A DNA stretch of 64,000 bases from Hymenobacter terrestris. GTDB lineage: Bacteria; Bacteroidota; Bacteroidia; Cytophagales; Hymenobacteraceae. Of this stretch, positions 1 to 7,593 are shown piece after piece. The position numbers and the translations under genes are program-made. Each line of letters begins with the position of its first letter. Position 1 is the first letter of the stretch. The notes under the pieces are model-generated. The model had not been told where the DNA came from. It made no database searches and saw only the letters and a list, made by a program, of their open reading frames with translations. Location: NCBI RefSeq assembly GCF_013377905.1, contig NZ_JABKAV010000008.1, positions 41,358 to 105,357 on the forward strand. Direction: 5' to 3'.

Positions 1-295
1 GGGCTACGAGCGTACGCCTGACCAGGAGGTGGCCGCCCGCAAACTGCTTAAGATGAAGGAGCGCATGAATGTGGGCTATGACCTGGCCGTGGCCGGCGTG
101 GCCGACAAAGATTTGGCCAGCAAGTCGCTGCCCCAAATTCAGAAAGTGCTGGCCTTCCCGACCACCATTTTCATTGATAAAAAGGGCGAAGTCCGGAAGA
201 TTCATACCGGCTTTTCGGGCCCCGGCACTGGCCAGTACTACGCGCAGCAGAACGCCGAATTCAACAAAACGATTGACCAGCTGCTAGCCGAATAG
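1..295 (+). CDS. TlpA-like thioredoxin-fold protein, C-terminal part (partial)
   Basis: The reading frame is open from the first base, so the gene begins upstream and its CxxC active site is outside the window. About 97 codons remain. They contain the thioredoxin cis-proline segment FPTTIFIDKKGEV followed by a terminal helix, which is typical of TlpA/ResA-like periplasmic thiol-disulfide proteins of Bacteroidetes. The role is inferred from the fold: reduction of disulfides in exported proteins, or cytochrome maturation. A hairpin terminator follows at 328-386. Family assignment is good; the precise substrate is unknown. Confidence 0.75.
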   Translation, partial: GYERTPDQEVAARKLLKMKERMNVGYDLAVAGVADKDLASKSLPQIQKVLAFPTTIFIDKKGEVRKIHTGFSGPGTGQYYAQQNAEFNKTIDQLLAE

Positions 296-327
296 CTGCG
301 CTTTTATGGTTGGGCTACGTATAGCAT

Positions 328-386
328 AACGTCGCCCGGGTGATGCCCTGCTCCGGCTTGGCATTGCCCGGGCGACGTTTTTGTTC
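328..386 (+). terminator. Hairpin terminator after the TlpA-like gene
   Basis: Arms 328-347 and 360-379 are complementary over 20 bp with two mismatches. The right arm runs into TTTTTG. It lies 33 bp after the stop codon at 295 and before the stress protein gene. Confidence 0.7.
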
Positions 387-407
387 CACCTTTTTTACTT
401 CCGGCTC

Positions 408-1274
408 ATGAAAAACATTCTGGTTCCCACCGATTTTTCGGCCGAGGCGCACCACGCTTTACGGGCCGCAATGCAGCTGGCCCAGCGCGTGGGCGGCAAC
501 GTAACGCTGCTGCACGTGCTGCCCATTCCCGACGCCCAGGGGTCGGCCAATTTCAGCGCCTTTGGCGGGCCCACCAACGGAGCCGAGCTGCCCAACGCCT
601 ACGGCATCGACCGGATTTTCGTCGTCAGGCTGATGGAGGTAACCCGCCAGCGGATGCAGCTGCTGCTGGCCGAAGCAGCCCAAATGGCTCCCGATGTTCC
701 CGTACACGAGGTACTGGACCAAGTCGAAGTCGATGAGGCTATTCTGAAGGTGATTGAGCAGCGCCACATTGACCTAGTAGTGCTTGGCACCCAGCAGCAC
801 GAACCACTGGAGCGCTTCTTCGCCTCTTCGAATACCGAGCAGCTGGTGCGCCTGGCGCCCTGTCCGGTGCTGGCCATTAAGCACGCCACCAACCTCGATG
901 CCGTGCGCGACATCGTATTTGCCTCCGATTTTTCGACCGAAGCCGACCAAGCCGTGCCCGGGCTGCAGCAGGTACGCCAGCTGTTTCCGGATGCCCGCCT
1001 GCACCTGCTGCGCGTAACCGACGAGGCCGCAGGTCCGGCCCGCCAGGAGATAGACGACTTCATTAGCCGCCATCAGCTGGCACCCGCCGAAGCCGTGCTC
1101 ATGGAGGCTGGCAGCATTGAGGGTGGTATTGAGGATGCAGCCCGGAAACTGGGTGCCGGCCTTATTGTAGTGCCCACCCACGCCCGCTCGGCGTTCAGCC
1201 GCTTTTTCCAAGGCAGTATTGCCGAAAAGGTTGCCTTCCAGTCAACTCAGCCGGTGCTTACATTTCATCTGTAA
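408..1274 (+). CDS. Universal stress protein, tandem UspA domains
   Basis: This 288-residue cytoplasmic protein has two consecutive UspA domains, about residues 1-155 and 162-288. The first opens with MKNILVPTDFS and the second with DIVFASDFS, the usual beta1 motif. The C-terminal nucleotide loop of the second domain reads PTHARSAFSRFFQGS. In the first domain the equivalent loop is GTQQHEPLERFFASSN and lacks the glycines of the ATP-binding consensus G-x2-G-x9-G-S/T. Nucleotide binding may therefore differ between halves. The ATG at 408 is chosen over an upstream TTG at 381 because it begins exactly at the conserved MKxILVPTDFS motif. USP proteins support survival under stress; the specific trigger is not visible. 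Confidence 0.9.
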   Translation: MKNILVPTDFSAEAHHALRAAMQLAQRVGGNVTLLHVLPIPDAQGSANFSAFGGPTNGAELPNAYGIDRIFVVRLMEVTRQRMQLLLAEAAQMAPDVPVHEVLDQVEVDEAILKVIEQRHIDLVVLGTQQHEPLERFFASSNTEQLVRLAPCPVLAIKHATNLDAVRDIVFASDFSTEADQAVPGLQQVRQLFPDARLHLLRVTDEAAGPARQEIDDFISRHQLAPAEAVLMEAGSIEGGIEDAARKLGAGLIVVPTHARSAFSRFFQGSIAEKVAFQSTQPVLTFHL

Positions 1275-1462
1275 CCGGGTGCTGCGTTAGCTGGTGATAA
1301 GAAGTATAGTGGGCCGGGCCGCAGGGCCGGATTTGCAACGCGGGGTTCGACTGGTACTGTACTGGCCCAACCCCGCATTGGCATTTCTGCGTACACCAAG
1401 CCAGGCCTGCGGGCCACATTGCCCTTTTCTAACCTCTATAACACCTAAACCAGCCCTTTCTT

Positions 1463-1759
1463 ATGTGGATTCAGCAGAAAAATACCCCCGCCCCCGTCGA
1501 TGAATTACAGGGCCATACTGTGGGCCTGAAGTTCGAATGCAACAAGTGCCATGAAGATGTTTTCACGGCTTCCATCGGGGTTCCCGCCGCCGAGCACTTC
1601 GCCACTATGCCTGATGATGGCCAGTATGAAACCGAGCAGCTAAAGTGCCCCACCTGCGAAATGACCCACGAAATCACCGTCACCAGTAACCCTAAGGGCG
1701 TACGCTTCGAAGTATCGGAAGTGAAGGCCGACCAAGTGTACTACCAGGTGCAGCACTAA
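1463..1759 (+). CDS. Small conserved protein with two CxxC pairs
   Basis: This 98-residue soluble protein has no signal peptide. It carries CNKC (about residues 28-31) and CPTC (about residues 67-70), a spacing compatible with a zinc ribbon. The rest is acidic with predicted beta strands. I do not recognise a named family. A role in zinc binding is inferred only from the cysteine pairs. A strong bidirectional hairpin follows at 1766-1810, so it is probably a single-gene transcript. Confidence 0.75.
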   Translation: MWIQQKNTPAPVDELQGHTVGLKFECNKCHEDVFTASIGVPAAEHFATMPDDGQYETEQLKCPTCEMTHEITVTSNPKGVRFEVSEVKADQVYYQVQH

Positions 1760-1765
1760 ACTGTA

Positions 1766-1810
1766 GATGTTGCTGATAACGCAGATGCGTTTTGTGTTAT
1801 CAGCAACATC
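1766..1810. terminator. Bidirectional hairpin between convergent genes
   Basis: GATGTTGCTGATAAC at 1766-1780 pairs perfectly with 1796-1810 (15 bp, 15-nt loop). It separates the plus-strand CxxC gene from the minus-strand membrane protein gene ending at 1826. Confidence 0.7.
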
Positions 1811-1825
1811 AACAGCACCTACGGT

Positions 1826-3265
1826 TTACTCTGTGGTCGGCTGCTTGAACTGGCGCTTGCCCGGGGTGATGTTCCAATAGTCGAGTAGCTGGGCTGAGAT
1901 ATCGGATTCAGCGTACGTCGAGGCAGGACTCCAGGTCATTATCGGGCAGCTCTGCGGCAGCTCTACGGTAAGTTTAGAGGAGCCATCCAGTGTTTCAAGG
2001 GCCTCGCGCTGGCAAGCATTGGTTGGGTAGTGCCAGCTATTATCGGAAACGGTATAGAAGATGCCTAGCGCAGCCGCCCAACCCAAATAGCTCAGGCGAC
2101 GGCGCCCCGTGAGGTGGTGACCTAGGTAGTAAGTGGTGGCACCGTAGAGAGCCATCAGGCCCAGTAGCACGGGCATAATGGAGTCACGTCGGATGATGTG
2201 GGGGCGGTACTCGCGGTAGCCGCCGAGTGGCAATAGTAGCATATAGACCACGGAAAACACTGCCAGCCAGCCCAGCAACTGCCGTAGCCGCCGGCTTTCA
2301 GTAGTAGCAGGCAGCAGCCGGCCAATCATCAATGTGTTCAGCAGCACTACTCCGAGCAGAATGGCTAGCGCAGGCCGCCGAAAGAAGGTTTCGTTCAAGC
2401 CTGTGGGGAGCCGGCGGTAGCGCTCGGCCAGCGGGATGCTGATGTCACGGCTTTCCAGTTCGAATTGCCCGATGTAGAGCGAATACAGGCACAGCGCGCC
2501 CAGTAGCGCCAGCAAACTGAACGCCCGCCAAGGCACCCGTTGCACGATGGCGCCCCAGTTCCTGCCCGTAGCCCGCCACTGCCGCACCAGCCAAACCAGA
2601 CAGATGCCGGTGCTGAGTACGGCTACCCCCCCCGGAATAATCGGACCGTTAAAGCTTAGTACCACGGCGAGGCCCGACAGCAGCCCAAACTGCCACCAGC
2701 GCGGCCGAAATGTTCGCCGGGTTTGTGCTGCCCGGTAAAAAGGCCAGTAAAACAGCCCCAGCAGCGCCAACGGAAAGGCGTAGAAGAAGGTGTAGGTAAT
2801 GGCATTGTCGATTATACCCATCTGGTTGTGGTAGCCCGCCGACTGAAACAGCGGCACCAACACGGCCACAATCAACCAAAAACGGCGACCGGCGTGCGCA
2901 CGGCCGCTGGCGTACAAGGCCAGCACATAGAGCAACAATGCCTGCACTGCGGCGCTGAACAGCCCACAAGCCACGTACACGCTTGCGATGGGCGGCATAA
3001 AACGTTGTAGCGCAAACGGCACCGTTTTAAAGTAAGCCACCATGGCCATATGCGCAAAGAAGCGGTTGGGTGCCGTGTACAGCTCACCTCGGGTAAGCGC
3101 AGCCCAGCCGAACGGGTCCGAGAGCACCGGCCGGCAGTCGGGAGAGGGCAGCACGATGTAGGCCAGGTCGCCATCGAGCGGCAGGCGGTAGTTCTGCCAG
3201 TAGGTGTAGCCCAAATCGAGGGCCACAAACAGCACCAGCAGCGGCAGCAGGTAACGGGTTCTCAT
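1826..3265 (-). CDS. Polytopic membrane protein of unknown function
   Basis: This 479-residue protein starts with an N-terminal membrane segment (LLPLLVLFVALDLGY) and has roughly ten further hydrophobic segments separated by arginine-rich loops. The first outer loop is conserved-looking and acidic (DGDLAYIVLPSPDCRPVLSDPFGW). This architecture, with a long first periplasmic loop followed by many helices, resembles GT-C type lipid-linked sugar transferases. I see no decisive motif, so that is only a suggestion. It lies 31 bp downstream of the polyprenyl diphosphate synthase gene on the same strand. Co-transcription is likely and would fit a lipid-carrier-related role. Confidence 0.7.
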   Translation of the reverse strand: MRTRYLLPLLVLFVALDLGYTYWQNYRLPLDGDLAYIVLPSPDCRPVLSDPFGWAALTRGELYTAPNRFFAHMAMVAYFKTVPFALQRFMPPIASVYVACGLFSAAVQALLLYVLALYASGRAHAGRRFWLIVAVLVPLFQSAGYHNQMGIIDNAITYTFFYAFPLALLGLFYWPFYRAAQTRRTFRPRWWQFGLLSGLAVVLSFNGPIIPGGVAVLSTGICLVWLVRQWRATGRNWGAIVQRVPWRAFSLLALLGALCLYSLYIGQFELESRDISIPLAERYRRLPTGLNETFFRRPALAILLGVVLLNTLMIGRLLPATTESRRLRQLLGWLAVFSVVYMLLLPLGGYREYRPHIIRRDSIMPVLLGLMALYGATTYYLGHHLTGRRRLSYLGWAAALGIFYTVSDNSWHYPTNACQREALETLDGSSKLTVELPQSCPIMTWSPASTYAESDISAQLLDYWNITPGKRQFKQPTTE

Positions 3266-3296
3266 GCGGGCGGGCAGGCTTCAGAACGCGAGGCGG

Positions 3297-4277
3297 CTAC
3301 TTTTCGCGCTCGATGGTGTAGTTGATGAGCTGTTCGAGCGAGGTGCGTGAAGCCGACTCGGGGAAGGTACGCAACACAGCCAGCGCCTCGTCGCGGTAGC
3401 GCTCCATCACACCAATAGCATAGTCAAGCCCGCCCGACTGCTTCACGAACTCAATTACCTGCTGCACCCGGTCGCGGCGGCCGTCGTTGTTTTTCACGTT
3501 GAAAATGACGCGGCGCTTGGTGAGCCAGTCAGCTTTTTGCAGGGCGTAAATCAACGGTAGGGTCATCTTTTTCTCCTTGATATCGATGCCCAGCGGTTTG
3601 CCGATTTCGGCCGTGCCGTAGTCGAACAGGTCGTCCTTTATCTGGAAAGCCATACCCACCTTCTCGCCAAACAGCCGGGCGCGCTCCACCGTTTCGAGGT
3701 CGGCACCGGCCGAAGAGGCCCCCACGGCGCAGCAGGAGGCAATAAGCGAGGCCGTTTTCTGGCGGATGATGTCGAAGTACACGTCCTCGGTGATGTCGAG
3801 GCGGCGGGCTTTTTCAATCTGTAGCAGTTCGCCTTCACTAAGCTCCTTCACCGCGTTGCTCACAATCTTGAGCAGGGCGTAATCGTCGTTTTCCAGGCTC
3901 AGCAGCAGGCCTTTGCTCAGCAGGTAGTCGCCTACCAGCACGGCTATCTTGTTCTTCCAGAGCGCATTGATGGAAAAAAAGCCGCGGCGGTAGTTGCTCT
4001 CGTCCACCACATCGTCGTGCACGAGTGTGGCCGTATGCAGCAACTCAATCAGGGCCGCGCCGCGGAAAGTGGCTTCGGGCAGCGGGTCGCCGCCGCAGAT
4101 TTTGGCCGTGAAAAACACGAACATCGGCCGAATCTGCTTGCCCTTGCGCTTCACTATGTAGCCCATGATTTTGTCGAGCAGCAGCTGTTTGGTCTGCATC
4201 GACTGGCGGAATTTCTTTTCGAATTCCACCATCTCCAAGGCAATCGGAGCCTGTATCTGGTCCAGCGAAATGGTCAT
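3297..4277 (-). CDS. Polyprenyl (all-trans) diphosphate synthase
   Basis: This 326-residue trans-prenyltransferase condenses isopentenyl diphosphate units onto an allylic primer. The first aspartate-rich motif is DDVVDESNYRRG and the second is DDLFDYG. KGKQIRP near residue 48 is the substrate-binding KxxxxRP region. Length and motifs match octaprenyl/heptaprenyl diphosphate synthases (IspB/HepT type) that make the menaquinone side chain. This fits menA in the same window. Chain length cannot be read with certainty. It is the first gene of a pair with the membrane protein at 1826-3265. Confidence 0.92.
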   Translation of the reverse strand: MTISLDQIQAPIALEMVEFEKKFRQSMQTKQLLLDKIMGYIVKRKGKQIRPMFVFFTAKICGGDPLPEATFRGAALIELLHTATLVHDDVVDESNYRRGFFSINALWKNKIAVLVGDYLLSKGLLLSLENDDYALLKIVSNAVKELSEGELLQIEKARRLDITEDVYFDIIRQKTASLIASCCAVGASSAGADLETVERARLFGEKVGMAFQIKDDLFDYGTAEIGKPLGIDIKEKKMTLPLIYALQKADWLTKRRVIFNVKNNDGRRDRVQQVIEFVKQSGGLDYAIGVMERYRDEALAVLRTFPESASRTSLEQLINYTIEREK

Positions 4278-4444
4278 GCGGCGTAATTGGGCAATGCAAT
4301 GATACGGGAAAAGGCGCAGGGGCCACCTGTTATGCTGCCCAAGGGGAAATCTGATTTGAAATAGCGCATATAAACCCCGGAGTTCTGCCCCGGTTCTTGG
4401 TGTGCAGGCATAACAGTTTAGTCCTGTCTTATTACCTTCGTTTT

Positions 4445-5317
4445 ATGCCCAATCAGCCTGTTTCCGTCAATTTTCTGCTGTCCGGCCCCGGCCACAACCG
4501 CCCGTTTGCGGCCGATGCCCGCTTCGTGCCCGACGGCCGGGCCAAGCCGGTAGTGGTATTTGTACATGGCTTCAAGGGGTTCAAAGACTGGGGTCACTTC
4601 AATGTGCTGGCCGACTGGTTTGCCCGCCGGGGCTTCGTGTTTGTGAAGCTTAACCTCTCGCACAACGGCGTGGTGGTGGGCGGCACCGGCGACCTGGAGG
4701 ACTTGGAGGCCTTTGGCCGTAATAATTTCAGCATTGAGCTTGATGATTTGGGTGCCCTGCTCGATGCCCTGCACCAGCCGGGCGCCACGGAAATACCGGC
4801 CGCCGAAATGGACCTGGCGCACCTCGCTCTCATCGGCCACAGTCGCGGTGGCGGGCTGGTACTGCTGAAAGCGGCCGAAGACGCCCGCGTACGGGCCGTG
4901 GCTAGCTGGGCCGCCATCAGCAACGTAAACCCGGGCTGGACGGAGCAGCAGATGGCCGACTGGCAGCAGCAGGGCGTGGTATACGTGGAGAACTCGCGCA
5001 CCAAGCAGCAGCTGCCGCTCGGCTACCAACTAGTCGAGAACTACTACCAACACCAAGCCCGCCTCGACATTGAGCAGAACCTGCGCCAGCGCCTCCACAA
5101 CCGCCCCGTGCTTGTCCTGCACGGCGACCAGGACGAAACCGTGCCGCTGGCCCGCGCCCAACAGCTACACGCGTGGCAACCCACTACCGAGCTACTGGTG
5201 CTGCCCGGCACCACCCACAACTTCGGTGGCACCCACCCCTGGCCCTCGGCCGAGCTGCCCGAACAGGCCCGGCAGGCCGCCGAGGCTACGGCTGAGTTTT
5301 TTGAGCGCCGCTTTTAG
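4445..5317 (+). CDS. Alpha/beta-hydrolase
   Basis: This 290-residue protein has an alpha/beta hydrolase fold. VFVHGFKGFKDWG gives the oxyanion HG region. GHSRGG is the nucleophile elbow (Ser). HGDQDETVP contains the likely acidic residue, and TTHNFGG supplies the catalytic His. No signal peptide is seen, so it is probably cytoplasmic. Substrate is unknown; the family includes dienelactone hydrolase- and esterase-like enzymes. The ATG at 4445 (MPNQPVSVNF) is preferred over an upstream start at 4397, which adds an unconserved tail. It is followed after 11 bp by a membrane protein gene and then folK, probably an operon. Confidence 0.85.
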   Translation: MPNQPVSVNFLLSGPGHNRPFAADARFVPDGRAKPVVVFVHGFKGFKDWGHFNVLADWFARRGFVFVKLNLSHNGVVVGGTGDLEDLEAFGRNNFSIELDDLGALLDALHQPGATEIPAAEMDLAHLALIGHSRGGGLVLLKAAEDARVRAVASWAAISNVNPGWTEQQMADWQQQGVVYVENSRTKQQLPLGYQLVENYYQHQARLDIEQNLRQRLHNRPVLVLHGDQDETVPLARAQQLHAWQPTTELLVLPGTTHNFGGTHPWPSAELPEQARQAAEATAEFFERRF

Positions 5318-5328
5318 GCTCGAACCGC

Positions 5329-5922
5329 ATGAGAAAGCTCCTTACCAGCCTCTTTGTGCTGGCCGTTAATTTTTACTTTGGCGCGGCCGTTGGGGGCGTG
5401 GCCGCAACGCTCTACACCTTCTGGCAGGGCCCTGTTTCGGCCGAAATCGGGGTGGGGTTAGTGGTAGCCGTACTACTTGCGTGCACTGCCTATCAGGTTT
5501 TTCGGGCCCGCTTTGCCTGGCAGAGTCCCGGTGAAATGGCCGTGGGCAACACCAGCAAAACCGACCTGCTAATTCAGTCCAAACCCTTTTCCATCTCCCG
5601 CATTCCCCTGTTTCTGCTGCTGCTCCTGACGCTGGCGCTGCCCGGAAACTTCCTGGACGGCGTGGGCGATGGGCGCATATACGACCTCCCACAAATCTTC
5701 ACCATCGCCCTGCTTTACCTGGGCTTCTACCGCGGGCTCGACTTTTTTGAGCAGCCGGGCTTTGCTGCCACGGCTATGTTCTTCGGCGGGCTTTTACTGT
5801 CGGCAACGGTAGCGCGCACATCGGAGGGCGCAGTTCCCATCCTGTTCCTCATTCTGGCAGGCCTCTGGCTGATAGCGTGGCTGGTATACCGGCGCTTCTA
5901 CCTTCCTGCTGTTTACTCCTAA
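5329..5922 (+). CDS. Four- to six-helix membrane protein of unknown function
   Basis: This 197-residue integral membrane protein has hydrophobic stretches at about residues 5-30, 37-55, 92-110, 120-138, 143-160 and 168-187. A polar loop after the second helix contains SPGEMAVGN, reminiscent of the SPGE motif of RDD-family membrane proteins. The rest does not clearly match, so I leave the function open. It lies between the hydrolase (11 bp) and folK (4 bp) and is probably co-transcribed with both. Confidence 0.75.
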   Translation: MRKLLTSLFVLAVNFYFGAAVGGVAATLYTFWQGPVSAEIGVGLVVAVLLACTAYQVFRARFAWQSPGEMAVGNTSKTDLLIQSKPFSISRIPLFLLLLLTLALPGNFLDGVGDGRIYDLPQIFTIALLYLGFYRGLDFFEQPGFAATAMFFGGLLLSATVARTSEGAVPILFLILAGLWLIAWLVYRRFYLPAVYS

Positions 5923-5926
5923 GCCT

Positions 5927-6421
5927 ATGCCAACTGCTTACCTGCTGCTAGGCTCCAACCTCGGCGACCGAACCGCCACGTTGCAGGCCGCCGTGGCCGA
6001 GCTGGGCCGCACGGCCGGCCCGGTAAGGGCCACCTCGGGCGTCTACGAAACGGCCGCCTGGGGCCTGACTGAGCAGCCAGCCTTCCTCAACCAAGCGCTG
6101 GAAATACAGACCAACCTCTCTCCTGCCCAATTGCTGGCCGTCTGCCTGGCCGCCGAGCAGCATGCGGGCCGGCAGCGGCTGGTGCGCTGGGGTTCCCGCA
6201 CCCTCGACGTGGATATATTGCTCTACGACGACCTGGTACTCGATACGCCCACGCTCCAGCTGCCCCACCCGCGCCTACCGGAGCGCCGCTTTGCCCTGCT
6301 GCCCCTGGCCGAAATTGCGGCTACCTTGGTGCATCCGGGCCTGGGTTGCACCGTAGCCGAGTTGTTGGCTGAGTGTTCAGACGAGCTTGCGGTTACGCGG
6401 GTTAATGGCGAGCCTCGTTGA
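5927..6421 (+). CDS. folK: 2-amino-4-hydroxy-6-hydroxymethyldihydropteridine diphosphokinase
   Basis: FolK transfers pyrophosphate from ATP to 6-hydroxymethyl-7,8-dihydropterin in folate synthesis. The 164-residue protein shows YLLLGSNLGDR at the N-terminus, TSGVYETAAWG, and the signature WGSRTLDVDILLYDD. The substrate loop LPHPRLPERRFALLPLAEIA follows. Length is normal for the family. It is the last gene of a three-gene run and is followed by a strong hairpin terminator at 6449-6495. Confidence 0.95.
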   Translation: MPTAYLLLGSNLGDRTATLQAAVAELGRTAGPVRATSGVYETAAWGLTEQPAFLNQALEIQTNLSPAQLLAVCLAAEQHAGRQRLVRWGSRTLDVDILLYDDLVLDTPTLQLPHPRLPERRFALLPLAEIAATLVHPGLGCTVAELLAECSDELAVTRVNGEPR

Positions 6422-6448
6422 TTCTGGTGCGTGAGACGGAAAATTCAA

Positions 6449-6495
6449 CTCACAAAAAAGGTCCTGCCGTGAATGGGCAGGACCTTTTTTGTGAG
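6449..6495. terminator. Bidirectional terminator between folK and fabD
   Basis: Arms 6449-6468 and 6476-6495 are a perfect 20-bp inverted repeat with a 7-nt loop. A-runs and T-runs inside the arms let it work on both strands, for the convergent folK (+) and fabD (-). Confidence 0.85.
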
Positions 6496-6507
6496 CACTA
6501 AAGCGAA

Positions 6508-7395
6508 TTACAAAGCTGCTGAGCCGGCCGAAACCTCCGGCGCAATCTTCTTGACGAGGCCCTGCAGGACCTTGCCGGGGCCGCACTCCACGAACTCAAT
6601 TGCACCGTCCTGCACCATGCGCTGCACGCTCTGGGTCCAGCGGACGGGGGCGGTGAGCTGGCGCACGAGGTTTTCGCGGATTTCGTCGGGGTCGGTGTGC
6701 GGGGCAGCGTCCACGTTCTGGTACACCGGGCAGATACCGGCCGCAAAGCTCGTTTTGGCAATGGCTTCGGCCAGCGCCGCTTCGGCCGACTGCATCAGTG
6801 GCGAGTGGAAGGCGCCACCCACCGGCAGCGGCAGGGCGCGCTTGGCCCCAGCAGCCTTCAGCTGCTCGCAGGCCAGCTCGATGCCGCGTTGCGAGCCTGA
6901 CACTACCAGCTGGCCGGGACAGTTGTAGTTGGCAGCTACCACAATGTCACCGCCCGCTGTAATTTCCTGGCAGATGCGGGCCGTCGTGTCGTCGTCGAGG
7001 GCTAGGATGGCGGCCATGGTGCCGGGCTGCTCCTGGCAGGCGGCCTGCATGGCGCGGGCCCGTTGGGCTACCAATTGCAGGGCGTCTTCAAAACGCAGCA
7101 CTTTGGCGGCTACCAGCGCCGAAAACTCGCCCAGCGAATGGCCGGCCACCATATCGGGCCGGAAGTCGGGCAGCACGGTGGCCAGCGCCACCGAGTGCAG
7201 GAAAATGGCCGGCTGGGTTACGTCGGTGCGGCGCAACTCCTCATCAGAGCCCGCAAACATGGCCTCTGTAAGCGAAAAGCCCAGGATTTCGTTGGCTTGG
7301 TCCATCAGGCGCTTGGCTTCGGGGTGCTGCTCGTACAGCTCGCGGCCCATGCCGCTGAACTGGCTGCCCTGGCCGGGGAAGATAACTGCTTTCAT
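6508..7395 (-). CDS. fabD: Malonyl-CoA:ACP transacylase
   Basis: FabD loads malonyl groups onto acyl carrier protein for fatty acid synthesis. The 295-residue enzyme begins MKAVIFPGQGSQFSGMG, the classical GQGSQ oxyanion motif. GHSLGEFSAL holds the nucleophilic Ser, and GGAFHSPLM contains the catalytic His. FVECGPGKVLQGL closes the fold. The ATG at 7395 is chosen because it abuts the conserved N-terminal strand; upstream codons to 7476 are not conserved. It stands alone here, between two hairpins, without other fab genes. Confidence 0.95.
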   Translation of the reverse strand: MKAVIFPGQGSQFSGMGRELYEQHPEAKRLMDQANEILGFSLTEAMFAGSDEELRRTDVTQPAIFLHSVALATVLPDFRPDMVAGHSLGEFSALVAAKVLRFEDALQLVAQRARAMQAACQEQPGTMAAILALDDDTTARICQEITAGGDIVVAANYNCPGQLVVSGSQRGIELACEQLKAAGAKRALPLPVGGAFHSPLMQSAEAALAEAIAKTSFAAGICPVYQNVDAAPHTDPDEIRENLVRQLTAPVRWTQSVQRMVQDGAIEFVECGPGKVLQGLVKKIAPEVSAGSAAL

Positions 7396-7539
7396 GTGGT
7401 CAGAATAAGCCCCACGACAGCTTCTGGCTGGAAGCGCCGCCGGGGCAGGCGGAAAAATTACGGTCGCAAGCTGCATAAAAATGTTGGACTGCCCGATGCA
7501 AATACCCTACAGGCAACCCAGACACCCGTTTTTTGCGCA

Positions 7540-7579
7540 CAGAAAAGCCGGATTCTCAACAGAGAACCCGGCTTTTCTG
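7540..7579. terminator. Hairpin terminator after the T9SS cargo gene
   Basis: A 12-bp perfect arm at 7540-7551 pairs with 7568-7579, and the inner bases add further pairing. On the minus strand it follows the stop codon at 7594 by 14 bp. Confidence 0.7.
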
Positions 7580-7593
7580 GCTTTGATCAGTGG

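Noticed and set aside
1294..1503. 69-residue frame overlapping the CxxC gene
   Set aside because: Different frame, no conserved features, and it overlaps a better-supported gene.
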